Part shown: piece by piece, positions 31,129 to 44,102 of the stretch
Position numbering within the stretch: the stretch's first letter is position 1
How the letters are laid out: every line of letters starts with the position of its first letter
DNA from: Spinellus fusiger
Lineage: Eukaryota; Mucoromycota; Mucoromycetes; Mucorales; Phycomycetaceae
Direction: 5' to 3'
DNA: 64,000 nt
NCBI GenBank assembly: GCA_025094145.1
Contig: JALLLS010000006.1
Coordinates: forward strand, 62,001 to 126,000
The notes under the pieces: generated by a model
What the model was told of the DNA's origin: nothing
What the model saw: the letters and a program-made list of their open reading frames with translations, nothing else
The model's database searches: none
Made by a program: the position numbers and the translations under genes

Positions 31129-31990
31129 GCGCGTAGGTCTCTGTAAGAGGGGCTACTGACACAAAGGGAACACAAAGAAGACCAATTTGGGGGATGTGAT
31201 GGCTGGCTCGTTAGGACAGAGGGTTGATTTAGTCAGAAAAGAGTGGTGAACGACAACAACCAACAAGAAAGACAGAGAATGTGTATCGACCAGATACTGG
31301 AACAAAACCAGAGACAAACAAAAGAACAGATCAATACAGGATACGGTGAGAGAAGGATTCGGTAACAGGCTTGTACGATATCTGTGATAGCCGCGCTACT
31401 TGGAATGGTACACAACGAGATAGTAATAAAAACTTCAATGATTTATTAAGATATGAAAAGTCTTGCTTATATTCACAATTCTTTGGTATCTAATGCACTT
31501 CTTGTCTCATATACACTATATCTCCTATCATTGACAAACAATATCAGTCACTGCAGGGTATCAGGGATGCCTGAATTCCCTTACAGATGATTTTATCTTG
31601 TGCCAGAATTATGGATTGTGTAATGTTGGGCACTACTGATACGCTTGGAGACACGTAGAGCCTTGAGGGGCTGGCTACTGACACAGGTAAGGAGATGTAA
31701 CGAAAGGGTGTGGGGATAGTTTCGCAGGTGCGAGGGTATAGAAATAAGGTAGGGTACTGGTGATGACACCAACAAAGAAGGGGACAGAGAATGAACAGGG
31801 TTTTAGTGGGTGTGTGGCACCTTGTGTGGACACAACTCAGAACCAACGAAAAGGAAAGAGACACAAAGGGAACAGGTTGGGAACAGAAAACAGTCAACTA
31901 CCAAAGTCTTTAAAGCCTATATTGCTCGTTTATACTTCGAGGCAGCTACTCGGATCAAGGTCTGTTTTATTGAAGATGTATTAAAATATA
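31129..31990. repeat. Two diverged copies of a GC-richer repeat
   Basis: About 31129-31400 and 31640-31900 share scattered blocks: GGCTACTGACACA, ACAAAGGGAACA, and ACCAACAAAGAA...GACAGAGAATG. Both are purine-rich on the plus strand and less AT-rich than their surroundings. Minus-strand frames here are low-complexity and differ between copies. They may be LTR remnants, since the reverse complement has AATAAAACAGACC near 31950, but no paired LTR or internal gene was found. Confidence 0.4.
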
Positions 31991-33015
31991 CTTTTTATAC
32001 TAATTGCTAGTTTATTCCCTGTGAGGTGGGGTCTTGTCTTCTCATCTATGCTAACGTACTTCCCACCAACCTCCAAGAAGATTAGGCGGTCACACCACAC
32101 CATCTCACAATTGCTTGAGGATTTTTCTGATGGCGAAAACATTTACACTTTGCATGAGTAAAATCTCAATATTAGTCTGGCTTTTAACTATGAATCTGTA
32201 AACTATAATAGTATAAGTATGGGAACCGATGCATCTAACAACTGTAATGAAGTACAGAAAATATAAAAGCCTCATTTTAGATTCCATACGTCGGGAGATA
32301 ATCTTACACTCTAAAAAATAAAAATCCATACGTCGGGAAATAGTTTAGAAAATTAAGACAGAAGCAATAATACTATGAGATAGTCAGACTTGGCGATCAT
32401 TGGCCTGGTCCATGATGTGACTCTAAGGCAATTAGACAATGCATACCATTACCCTGACCCATGATGTGTAGAATATATCATCTATAAGAAACTCTTTAAT
32501 ACACTTATTTAATAAACATTGGCTCCTTACTATACTTTCATGAGAGGTATTGCAGAGGCACAATCGCTCTGAACCCATCATTAAGCCTATATAAGTGAAG
32601 TTTTTCACCTATTGTATTGTTGTGCTACCATTTTTTACTCTTTGCATCTCTATCTTTGTCAGTGCAAGAAAAGTACCCAGCCAAGAAGAGCAGTATTCGC
32701 CAACAAATTCCCTCTATCAAGACTACTGAGTCAAGAATCTACCTATTTATTTTACACTTCTCATCTATCTCTTTTTCTTATCTAAATGTGCCAGTAGCTT
32801 CTCTTTAAGAGACTTACAAGCCTTTTAAGATCAATCCTTACTTAGTATTACAGTATCTCTACTCACTGCTATAAAATGGTTGGAATATATATTTTCTGCA
32901 TTGATTCTTGTGACCAGTAGATAAAAGTTGCATAAGTTTCAATCACATTGGAAATATATGTTGTGAATAGTAATCCAAACTCATAGACAACTAATTTGTC
33001 TTTAAAGATAGCAGA
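31991..33015. other. AT-rich DNA, short direct repeat
   Basis: No supported gene is present. CCATACGTCGGG is repeated at about 32285 and 32326. A frame at 32617-32808 begins with a hydrophobic stretch but has no family resemblance and no supporting context. Confidence 0.3.
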
Positions 33016-33756
33016 TACACAGTTTTCAGAAATTATTCGCACAACCTCAGAGAAAAAATTGAACTTTTTTTTTCGCACAGTTTGTATTTTACTTTTTACA
33101 CAATCTCATAAAAAATTGCACACTTTTAGAAATATTATTTCTTCAACAATGAACTTGAAAATTTACTATAAAGATAAACAGGGAGATGCTATCAACGAAT
33201 TGAACAACGAACCCTTATTGATGGATGTAATTATAGAATGTTTTCCTCTTCAAAATATGGTAGACTACAGTACTTAGTTGGACTTAAAATCACCTTAGAA
33301 ATCTCAGCCAAAGCCCGAGGCCACTAAAAAGGCTATAACTTCATAACAGAAGTGTGCTTTATCAATTAAAAAGGCACATTTTCATTAAAAGAAATTAGTA
33401 GACTTATTGTAAGTCACGGCTATGGATATTCATTTTCTCTACCATAATCTTCTGAGATCAATCCCATCGAGCAACTTTGGTCTGTTGTGAAGAGTAAGCT
33501 TAATAAAGACAAGCTCTTGGAAAGTGAGACGTTAAACATGAGGATTGCTGAAACATGTAGTGATGTTCTTATAAGTGATCTTAAGGGATTTTGTCGTTAC
33601 TCTTCTTTGAGATTTGAAACATGTTCAAGTAAAAACACCCTTTAATAAATTTCGCACACTTTTTGCACAATTTCATAAATTCTTTTTGTACAAAGTAAAA
33701 CATAAAGTGTACGATTTCATTCTGAGGTTGTGTGAATACTTTCGGAACATAGTGTA
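33016..33756 (+). mobile_element. Internally deleted DDE_3-type element
   Basis: Terminal inverted repeats of about 35 bp bound it: the left ends ...TATTCGCACAACCTCAGAG and the right, inverted, ...TATTCACACAACCTCAGA, both starting TACAC. Inside, an N-terminal fragment (33149-33277) is followed by sequence encoding the C-terminus of a DDE_3-type transposase (INPIEQLWSVVKSKLNKDK, about 33457-33515). The catalytic Asp region is missing. It is related to, but not the same as, the element at 27046-28260. Confidence 0.75.
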
Positions 33757-36700
33757 GTGTTGAATCTTCAATCTAATTTCTTGAACCTTGAATATTAATC
33801 TTACTCCCAAGAGATTGCCGTTTTTCCAGTCACCTTAGTATTCTAAAATAAAATAAAAATAAAAGTCCGAAAGTTTGATCTGCACAAATGTGTAATCTAA
33901 GGCTATGAGCAATTTTGATATTTGAGCGGGGGAATGGTAGGACCTACTTTTATTATTAAGATACAACTGGGAATACTTTAATACATAGAGTAGGACACTA
34001 AAAAAAATCAATATTTTCATCACCATTATAAATTGGGAATATTAATTTATCTTCAGTACTCTATAAACCCTTAATAGATATTGTTTTTTGGCTAAGATCA
34101 TCTATATAAAGGGCCTAAATGATTTCAATAGAATGTGCGTAATAGATACAAATAAACCAATTTACAGGGATTTCAATTGTTATATCTTTACATGCCCAAA
34201 TAGGCTTGTATTTTATTAAAATTAATCAATACAATATTGCAAACACCTATGAGAAAAAAAAACCCACTTTTATAAGACCGGGGATAGAATGTAGAACAAA
34301 ATTACTTTTTAAAAATAGTTTGATTGATATTGATGCTGTTACATAATTGACTTACTCGCAAACAAGACTGGCCGAAAGAAAATAACTGATCACTATAATG
34401 CTTATCGCTATTACAATTCTGAGAGTGTTAAAATATGGTCTATGATAAAACAAATACATAGTTTGTGAGCAAAAGCTATATCATATTGAATGTTTAGCAA
34501 CTACAGCAGAATAAATTAGTTTGAAAGATTAGGCTCTATGGATAGGCTCTATACTTTGGAGATGCTTGGTTTTTATATATAATTTCAAGGGCAAACATTT
34601 ACATCTGGAAAGACTGAATAGTTAAAAAGAAATATTTATTTGATTAAAACACATGGGACTTCTGTCATGTTCATTCAAGGATTTTTGGAAGGTATTAGTC
34701 AATGTTTATTATAGTGTCTGTCAGGGCCTCTGTTTTGAGTGAATAGTGTTTTCTAAATCAGCCAACCCTCACTTTTCTAACTATAGGATTTACTTTTATA
34801 CTATAAAAATAGTATAAGTAAGTATAGAACATAATATAATAGGAAGCAGATAATGAGGATAGATTCTTTCTATCATAGAACAAATAAATATAGTCTTAGT
34901 TAAGAAACCCAAACAAGTAAAGCATTTTTATCTAAGTGATAGACACAGGAGAGTGAAATTGACCAATAGAACTGTTATTAGAGACTTGAGTAAAAAAAAT
35001 CTGAGGCACATTCCAATTGAACAGGCTTATTCGTATTCCAAAGTGACTATGAATTTGACATACTATAAATTATCAATAGAAGATATCTGTTTATTTACTA
35101 ATGTATAATACAAGCTTTTCATTTTCTTGGGATTGTAAAATGTATGTAAGATATCTAATAATATTTAAATAATCAATTGAACAAATAATTATAAGGCGAT
35201 AACTTAAGAATTAACTAACTGAGAGTACCTATTACTATGGCGATTAATGCCAAGATAATAGACTATTAAGGCCAAGATAATAGGCGATTAAGGCAGTTAA
35301 TTCTATAACAATGTCTGAGTGTCAAGCAATATTTTCACAGGCATAATTCTATTTAATTATGATCTTTCATTTAACTGTGACATAGACCTGTACTCTCTCT
35401 TCCAAGTTACTTTTGAACGAATAATGCTCGATTTAGTAGCTACCATTCTCTTTGATAGTATGTTTTTACACCATTAGGCATTCCATAACAAGGCATGAAT
35501 ATATAAAGTTATAGGCTATTTTTCACATATTTATCAACCAGGTTATTTCTATAAGCTGATACCTTATATAAAACACTATGCTGTCCTTGTTCTCAAATAT
35601 GTTTATTGGTTATTTAGTTAAATGAGTTTAAACAGAAATGTCTGGCATAGGTTTTCTTCACATGTTTATGATGTCAAGTCCAATACATATCAATCAGGGA
35701 CTGATAAATGGTTATGTCAGATAATAACCTTGTATAAAGTGAAGTTTACTGAATTCTTTATTATTATGGAAATATTATATGGTATTATAGTATGATGTAG
35801 GTTGATATGAAAAGAAAAGAAAAAGACACGACTATCCAATTAGGGATGGAATGGTTAAAAAATCAGATGTTTTGCATTAGAGAATAATACAAATAGCTTA
35901 AAAAATTGAATAAAATGAATAAGCAGAATGGTTAATATAAGAACAAAGCAATGGTGTGAAATATAATATTACTTACGATGACATATGTATGTGCATAAAA
36001 ATAATATTAAATTCATAACTTTCATATAAAAGTTATATAAAATGGGCAAAATTTAATATATTATAAAACAGTATAAGCAAAAAAGGATCAAAGCTGCATG
36101 TATTTTGAACTAAATTTGAGAAAAATAAGAGAATTAGTAATCTTTTAAATACTATAATAATAATTTGAATTTTGCTAATTAAATTTGTTTAAATATTTTA
36201 TGCTAACCACCTTTATTTATGTTATCAGTTGGATTTTCCCATAGGCACACACAGTTTGTATTTATCTACATCACTATTCATAGATAATAAACAGCAGTCT
36301 TATAGACATCATTCAGCCTGTGCTTTTTAATGTACTAATTACATTGGTAAAAGTACTATATGAGTAATTTGATATTCTAATTAATTTTGGAAAATTGAAC
36401 AATTAAATTGAAAGAATATCTTGAGTTGACAAGGAATTCTATATCAAATATAATAATAAAGGTCTATAATATTTACTAAAGAATATCATCTTTTCTGGTA
36501 CGATCATCGTGAGTTTAGAGAGTAGATTATAATAAGCACCTGCAATCTATGTGTGTATGTGTGTCTACATGTATGTTTTATTTTTATATATGGTGACCAG
36601 ACTCTCAGATTTTGCCTGTTTTATTTAATTCATACTTTATTGTCTGTATTTAGTCTCTCGCCATAATGAAATCTGACAGTTGTAAATCTGTTTTACTTTG

Positions 36701-37451
36701 GGCTTGACAGTAAAAAGATCAAACGGCAATGCATTTTAGACATCCGTTTGAGGTTTGATTACACGTTGAAATATTTCTATAAGATTGCCTCCCTAGGCCT
36801 ATAAGTAAGATTATGAATAAGACATACAAATACAATAGATAAATACAATTTGTATTAATGTTTATACAGATATGTATATAGGTATACGTTTGTATGATTT
36901 CACAAGTGATAGTATGAATAGCAGTAATTTTTTTTTAAAAAAAAACATGTAAAGAGATGCACTTAGAAAAAGTATATCTCACTGTCTATTTCAACTTGTC
37001 CTTATGTTTAATCATTAGAATTGATAAATCTAATAATATTCATGTGTTCTTATTTCCAGGTATAGTTTGTGTTCACTATATTCCCTTTTCACTGTTTTTC
37101 TCTCACACTAGTCTACCTCATCAATCTGGTCATGTTGCTATGTTTGTCTAAAGCAAAATAGCCTCATCTATACTCTATAACTGTCTTTGTCCTCTAAAAT
37201 GATTCACACCAATAGTATACTATTATATGAATTAAAAATGACCCAATTATATAATTTTCACTGTAACACGAAATAATAATAATAAATTGAAACGTTACTC
37301 TTTTAATTATCTAAGTTGAGAAATTAAATATAGAAAATTAATGGAAAGTAATTTTCCGATTTTTTTTTATCTCCATATAACATTGATTTGAGATCAATAA
37401 ATAGAGTTGCGTTTTTCTTTTTCTTATTGATTTATCTCTATATTTCTATCT
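33757..37451. other. Gene-free, strongly AT-rich stretch
   Basis: No frame longer than about 65 codons has protein-like character. Local features are a small near-repeat of GCGATTAAGGC/CCAAGATAATAG at about 35240-35300 and a T9A9 tract at 36928-36945. The last 150 bp hold the promoter of the lyase gene. Confidence 0.45.
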
Positions 37452-39886
37452 ATGCGTCTCTCTTTATCCACAACAGCCATATGTGTGGCACTTGGAAGTG
37501 TTTTTGTAAATGCAGATGTAAATCAAGACATGAGCGTTATCTTGGGTCGTAAGACTGCCGATCTTATCTCCACTGCTGGATGGACCGGAAACGTACAGGG
37601 ATGGTAAGTGATATCTTTCTCTTGTACATGAAAAATATTATCATTGTATTAACTTTTTCTTTCCTTCTACAGGGCAAACAGTCTTTCTTCCGGTGGCACC
37701 TGGAGTGATATCGACTACACTTCTGGTTGTAGTGCTAGGTAAGCTTAGAGTGCCGAATATAAATGCTAACATTATCAGACCTGCTAGTTGGCCCGCACAA
37801 AACCATTTCTTGCGCATTGGTAAGAGATCCACTTGGATGAAATAGTGTTAGGTACTAATCCATTCTTATTTAGTCACAATGGCAAGTGCATGGAACCAGA
37901 ACAAGTCAAATTCCGCTCTTCTTGCTAAGATTTCGACTGCCATGAACTACTGGTTCAACAATGATTTCAAGACCAATGACTGTATTGATAAAGCAGGAAC
38001 TAACAAAGGCAATTGCCCTTGTGGCACACCTGGTTTCTGGAATACCAATTGGTATGATCAGGTAAGAAAATTAAATAATAATAAAGTTGTAATTATTAAC
38101 CCCTTTTACTAGATGATTGCTATGCCAGAAACAATTGGAGCTGCATGTATATTGCTTAAATCTGCCTTAACAACATTCCAATACAACAATTGTGTTACTG
38201 TTACTCAGAGATCCTACAGCCGCATCAATACCAGCCTTAACGGTGTTGGTGTAATGACAGGTGCCAACAGAGTTGATGTATCTATTATTGGTGCCATGTT
38301 GGGTCTCTTGACAAATAATCCCACCACATTCAGCAGTGCACTCAACAACTTCTACGGCTCAGTTGTTGTTTCAGCCACCGGTAGTGATGGTATTCAGGCA
38401 GATGGTGCCTTTTTGCAGCACAACTCTCAAATCTACAATGGTAACTACGGACAAGACTACATGGGAGAAGCCCTCCGTGTCTTCATCCAGACGGCCGGTA
38501 CTTCCTTCGCACCTAATCAAGCCACCCAGAGTGCTTTCCTGACAGTAATTGCTGGTTCTGAATGGTTGATGATGCAGCAGCCTGACAAGTCTCAATGGTG
38601 GCATTACAGTGTCGTTGGTCGTATGATTGCTTCCCCTTCTAGCTACAAACAAGCAAGTGGTGGTGTGACTCTTAATATCAACTCTATCTCCCAGGCTACT
38701 ACTGGATGGGCCAACAAGCCTTCCTTTGACGCTATTGTCAGCCGCATAAATAACGGCAACTACGTCGGTCCTCAGGGACAGTTGACAGGAACACGTTTCT
38801 TCTACAGCTCAGACTATATGGTAAGGTGCACTCACCAATTCTTTTCTAATAACACTTTATCTATAGGTTCATCGTACCACACACAGCGTAGTCACTCTTA
38901 GAATGTACTCTAAGAGAACCACTGGCTCCGAGTGTGATAACAGTCAAAACAAGCAAGGTTTCCATCTGAGTGATGGTTCCATCTACAACTACGTGAATGG
39001 CAATGAGTATGTCGATATCTTCCCCGGCTGGAACTGGAACCTTATCCCTGGTACAACTGTTGATGTTGGAGGCACACCTTTGGTCTGTGGCTCTACTCAA
39101 TGGAAGGGAATTCAAAGCTTTGTTGGTGGTGCCAGTGTTGGACAATATGGTATTGCTGTTATGGACTATATCAATCCCTTCACAAAGAACCTCGCATGGA
39201 AAAAGACCTATGTCTTCTTCCCTACTGGTTATGCTGTCTACCTTGACAGTGTCCAGAGCAAGAGCACCTCCAACGGCCAGCCCACCACCGTCGTTACTAC
39301 ACTTGATCAGACCCGTCTTAACGGTCCTGTTTATGTCAATGGCCAGAAGCTCTCTCAAGCTAGCACCAGCGTCACAGGAAAGAACTTCAAGGTGTGGCAC
39401 AACAGCGTTGGCTATGACATTACTGCTTCTCAGATGAGCGTCAACACTGCTTCTGAGAGTGGTAGCTGGTCTTCTATCGGCATTGCTACTGGTAACGTCA
39501 ACGTGCCCTTGTTCACTGCTACTGTTCAAAACCTCCAGCAATACACTGTCCAGCTTAACTCTCCCAACAACTTCAGCAACAACGTTTACATGATCCAAAG
39601 CCACAGTGGTACTGCCACTGTTAGAGGTATCCAGCAAAGCAACTGGTTGTCTCTTGCTTTCTGGACTCCTGGTACCTTTGTTACTTCCACTGCTACTGTT
39701 ACTTCTGACCAGGCCATTGTTCTTATTGTGCAAAAGACTGATAAGTGGAGAGTGTCTGTCTCTGATCCTACCCAGTCTCTTTCTACCGTGAACCTCTCCT
39801 TCTCTCTCTCACAGAAGAAATCCATCACTGTCAACCTGCCTACAGGCAACCTCAAGGGCAGCACTGTGACTATCGACTTGTTCTAA
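37452..39886 (+). CDS. Secreted polysaccharide lyase, family 8 (hyaluronate/chondroitin/xanthan lyase type)
   Basis: Six exons (37452-37603, 37673-37738, 37779-37819, 37874-38061, 38113-38820, 38867-39886) encode 724 residues with all phases closed. Residues 1-21 form a signal peptide ending in VNA. The alpha/alpha-barrel catalytic domain shows family motifs: FWNTNWYDQMIAMPETIG (about 140-158), TGANRVDVS with the conserved Asn near 201, and DGAFLQHN...YNGNYGQDY, which puts His252 and Tyr261 nine residues apart as in PL8 enzymes. The C-terminal half is beta-rich, as in the family. PL8 enzymes cleave uronic-acid-containing polysaccharides by beta-elimination, leaving unsaturated ends. The substrate cannot be inferred. 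Exons 1-4 are short and the rest long. There is no pathway neighbour; CTK3 follows 578 bp downstream on the same strand. Confidence 0.88.
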
Positions 39887-40464
39887 AGCGCCGCCATCTT
39901 CCATGCAATGATTCTATAAGGATAAGACTCATTTCTGTACCGAGATTCTCTTTTTCCTTTGTTTTTAGAAGCTCATCTTCCCTATTTATTTATTTATTAT
40001 CACAAATACATCTTTATGCTGGACTAAGATTAAATATTACATCCACCCATCTAAACCTATTAGCAATGACTGTTTGTTTGTAGAAGCACCTATTTATTCA
40101 TTCGAGAAAGAAGCACAAGACTCTTGTATTTGTCTTGATAGTTGTAGTGTTCATAACTTATGTATTCTTTCCATACACAAATAAGTATCTTGGGTTAGAA
40201 TTTTCCCTGTACTTTTTTTTTCTCCCATCGTGCTTTATAGTTTTTAGAATAGGTAACCTACCTCTTCATAGAAACCAACCCACAGAATACCATAAGAACT
40301 ACCTTGCAAGACATCATAAGAGCCTCCACAGAGACTTGCCCGCTGTGCCAGACCATGGCTTCTCTCCATGGAAGAAACGGTCACGTCACTCTCTCCTTAC
40401 CGTGTGTTATGGCGAATTCCTCGCTGCTCTATTTCAATTTTTTCTTTCTTTTTTCTTCCTCATC
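39887..40464. other. Intergenic region between lyase and CTK3
   Basis: No gene is seen. The frame at 40135-40638 merely extends the first CTK3 exon upstream and looks non-coding there. Confidence 0.4.
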
Positions 40465-41766
40465 ATGGCAGAAGATTCTGACCCTTTCGAATGTCGGCTT
40501 GTTTTCTTATCGCTGCTGAACAAGCTCAATGCATCACAACAGTCTATTTACAAGGTGGCCAGTTATGCAATGCGTCATAGAAAACTATCAGAAGACCTCT
40601 ATAGCTGTCTGATTGAGGAACTTGAGCAGGTAAAGTGACTTTTTTTTATAGTGTGTCTCGATATCTCTTGGAAGATGTGACAAGGAAACCTTTCTTCTTG
40701 CTGTATCTTTCTTGATGTAAGAAAAAGAAAGAGCCTTTTTTCTCTTTTTCTTTTTTATTGTAGCCTATGTTTTTGTGTTGTTTTCTTTCTACTTTCTTTT
40801 TTTTTAAAAAAAAAATCAAAACAAAAAGGAGCTCTAGAGAGTCTTTTCTTAAAACAAACAAAAGAGAAAGAGAAATGCACTAAAGCCATTCTCTCCTCAT
40901 TTCCGTTTTTCTTTCGTGTTTGTCATGGCTATGACGCTACGTCTTTTGTCTGTGTGTGTGTGTGACTGTGTCTATAAATGGGTGACTGTGTTTTTATGGT
41001 TTGGTGAATGTCTTCTTCCATAGGCGTCACTAAACGCCCGCTTAAACATCGTCTATGTTCTCGACGCCATCTTCTCAGCCAGTGTGAAATCTCGGTTCAC
41101 TGGTTATGTGGACTTGACAAAAAGCGACCTTGAACGCATTATTCAAGCAGTAGTCCCTAATGACCCCAAGGGAGTTGTCAATCTACCCAACATGAGAAAA
41201 GTAAGTAGCTCCATGGACACTGGCTCACGATTAGATTCTTCACCACTGGAAACAGAAGAGAATATTCGACACTAGCGATATCGAAAAAGCAGAAAAGCCT
41301 CTGTTAGGAAGAGAAACAAAGTAAAACACAAAAGCAGAAACAAGGAGTTAATTGCACTGTATAGTTCCCATACTGCAAGTAGTGACGGTTTTTCTAAACA
41401 GGACATCTTGCGCCGTATGGAAGAAGACAGAGAAAGAGTAAGTCACTCCTTGTGTTTTTGTGAAAACAGAAGTATTCCCTGTGCTTATGTTTGTGTTAGC
41501 ATAAAAGACTTAGAGAGGAGATTTGGATACGATCAACAGAAGAGCCACCAGAGGCTGAATTTGAGCAGTTATGGGAAAACACAGACGGACTGGATCTAGA
41601 AACAGACTATGAGGCTATGATGGTAGAGAATATGACAAGACTACCGCATTATGCTTGGCATATGATGTTAACACAACGCACACATCCTTCTCTTTCTTCT
41701 TCTCCGCCTTCAAATTCTCTTCCTCCTCCTTCTCAAGATATAGACATGTGTAGAGTGTCTCCATGA
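40465..41766 (+). CDS. CTK3: CTD kinase subunit gamma (CTK3), CID domain
   Basis: Four exons (40465-40629, 41024-41200, 41402-41437, 41500-41766) give 214 residues. The N-terminal 125 residues form a CTD-interacting-type helical domain with family words DPFECRLVFLSLLNKLNASQQSI, SEDLYSCLIEELEQASLNARLNIVYVLDAIF and YVDLTKSDLERIIQAVVP followed by DPKGVVNLPNMRKVL-type sequence. The C-terminus (KRLREEIW, then EFEQLWENT) matches the CTK3 tail. CTK3 is the regulatory subunit of CTDK-I, which phosphorylates Ser2 of the RNA polymerase II C-terminal domain with CTK1 and CTK2. The first intron is 394 nt, long for this window, and contains a T9A10 tract. Exon 3 is only 12 codons. Confidence 0.9.
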
Positions 41767-44102
41767 CTTGAGTATTCGTTGATGTTAGGGTGTTAGAAAT
41801 TTAGTAAATAAAGGGAGAAAAGTGGAAATCAGTCATCTTGAAATATAGACTTTGTTTCTATTTTTCATGCTTTGTTTCCATACTGTTCTATTTTCATTCA
41901 TTTCTTGAATACAGAGTCAATGCTTTCAATTCATGAAGAAAAAGAGTGTTATTAAGACAATAGTAATAATAATTCCATGATAAGTTACTTAGTACTTGGT
42001 GACTTGAACTTTGATATCGATAACAACCTGTTATTTTCACTTTGTGTTGGTGATCAGGCTACTTGTTCTTTCTTTCGATAAAATACCCCATTTCAGCATT
42101 AGAATTACCTTTGTTGATCCTTTGTCTATTGGATTCCATTCTCCCTAATGACCTTGAAATAAGCATAACAATTCTCAATTAGGTACAAACCATGGTTTTA
42201 GGATGGTTTATTAACTAATAGTATTATATCATCTAATACTTTCCATTATATCTCAATCTTTTTGTTGTGGAGTCTATCACCCTTCTCTTTTATTGCAGAT
42301 AAATCCATGATTTAGATAGGAAGAATGACAAAGCTTAGGCCAATGCATCGTCAAAACATTCATGCTGATTTCGGAGTTAACACGTACCTCACTATGCACG
42401 CACACAACATATTTGGTACAACAACTGTCTTCCTACCATGTAATGAACACAATTCAACCTTTTTTTTTAATAATCATCATCATCATCATCTATTTGTGAA
42501 GTTTTCATAGTTCGAAAAGGACTGAAACTAACAAGACTTCAAACAGATGATTTTATTGAGTGAAAGATAGTTCAGTATCTATACTTTATGTGAGTGCTTA
42601 TTGTTTAATTGTCTCTGTCCTAGGATCGGTTAATATATTCTACCCCAGGGTCGGTCAATATGTTCTACCCTATGGTTGGTTCCTGGGATAAGCACTCCAT
42701 TATTGGAACCATTCATTATTATGAGTCTTTACTCAATTGACTCTGATAGGTCAATATTGTTCTGTTAGGATTATTAATGAAGATGGCTCTTGTTAAGTGT
42801 CCAATGGTACACTAAGCTTAGAAGGTTGATTTATAGTTACGACCGATCAGTGAGATGATACAGAGATGTACTATGTTACTTGTGTGCACTCAAGCTTTCA
42901 TAGAGTATTCTGATATGTCACAGCACACTACTCATGTTGACCTATTCATAGAGAATCTTTTGGATTAAAGTCGGAACACAACACTTCATTTGGTAGAATT
43001 TTCACGCTTAGTTTATCTATTATTTTTAAAACATAAAAGATGATTAGTATACTAATTTCTGAAGGAATTCTATTAGTATGATCAAAACTAATAAAAATCA
43101 GAGAATAGACATATTTTTAGGTGTAGATCATTTTTGCCAATGATATACGTAGCTTACAGCTCATTAGACTATAGTATAGAGCATCACTGCTTATGAGTCT
43201 AATACAGAGAACAAATGCCCAAGAGTCTATATATTTTTTCAAGCAAAACCATCAGTTATAATTATAAAAGCATGTACTGTTATAATATTTATGATCATCA
43301 TTTTATACTAATATCATCATTTTATACTAATAAAAAGTGTACTTGATCTTTCTCACTATTATTATAACGTTTCTTTTATGAATTATCTCACAAAAATCTT
43401 GGGAAGCCTCAGTCAGTCAGTCAGTCAGTTTATTTTTTCTTTTCTTTTCTTTAACTTTCTACTGCTTCAGTAACCTATGAATAGAAGAGTGAGACATGCT
43501 GAACATGTAAAATGTCTGTAATAACGGTATTATTATCCATCAGCTCCTACAAAAGATCAGATGGGATTTTAGAGATAGACATCTTCTTCAGCTATTTGAA
43601 CAGTCTATTTTAATTTTCTAAAGAAAGTCTTATTGTATTCTATTGAAAACAGAGTATTGAAGAATCAGAACAATAGGAAACAAAAGCAATAGTGTATTGG
43701 CTATGAGATAACCTTAATTTCAAAATAGCCCCTCTTCTCTTTCCTCATTCTCAATAAAACAGTACTTTTCTACTGTCCACTAGTGAGGTATTAAAATTAA
43801 ATTGCCATCTTCTTATAGAATGACGTAAGAATCAGTAGTAAGGAATCTATCTTGATTACTCATACAACAATAGGCATTCCCAAGAATAGGGATCGATTAC
43901 TCATATACTCAGAACTCAGCGGATCCGACATTGGACACATCTCTCATTATCCTATCATATGTCTTGTTCTCTGTACTCTCCCATTTGTGCTTGCAGTGTG
44001 CCATGGATATTCTCTTTTCCCCACACGTGGGTAGGGAAATAAGGTATAAATTAGAGCAGCCTAATGATCAAAATATGCATCACTACCATTACCCCTATCA
44101 CT
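41767..44102. other. Intergenic AT-rich DNA
   Basis: No gene was recognised. It contains a near-duplicate GGTYGGTYAATATRTTCTACCC pair at about 42625-42677, a perfect 19-bp tandem duplication (ATCATCATTTTATACTAAT at 43294-43331) and a CAGT tetranucleotide run at about 43411-43430. Confidence 0.45.

Noticed and set aside
31544..31897. 117-codon minus-strand frame
   Set aside because: Low complexity (Ser, Pro, Leu, Cys), no family resemblance, and not preserved in the sister repeat copy.
38861..39733. 290-codon minus-strand frame opposite the lyase
   Set aside because: It is antisense to a strongly supported exon and has no family motifs.
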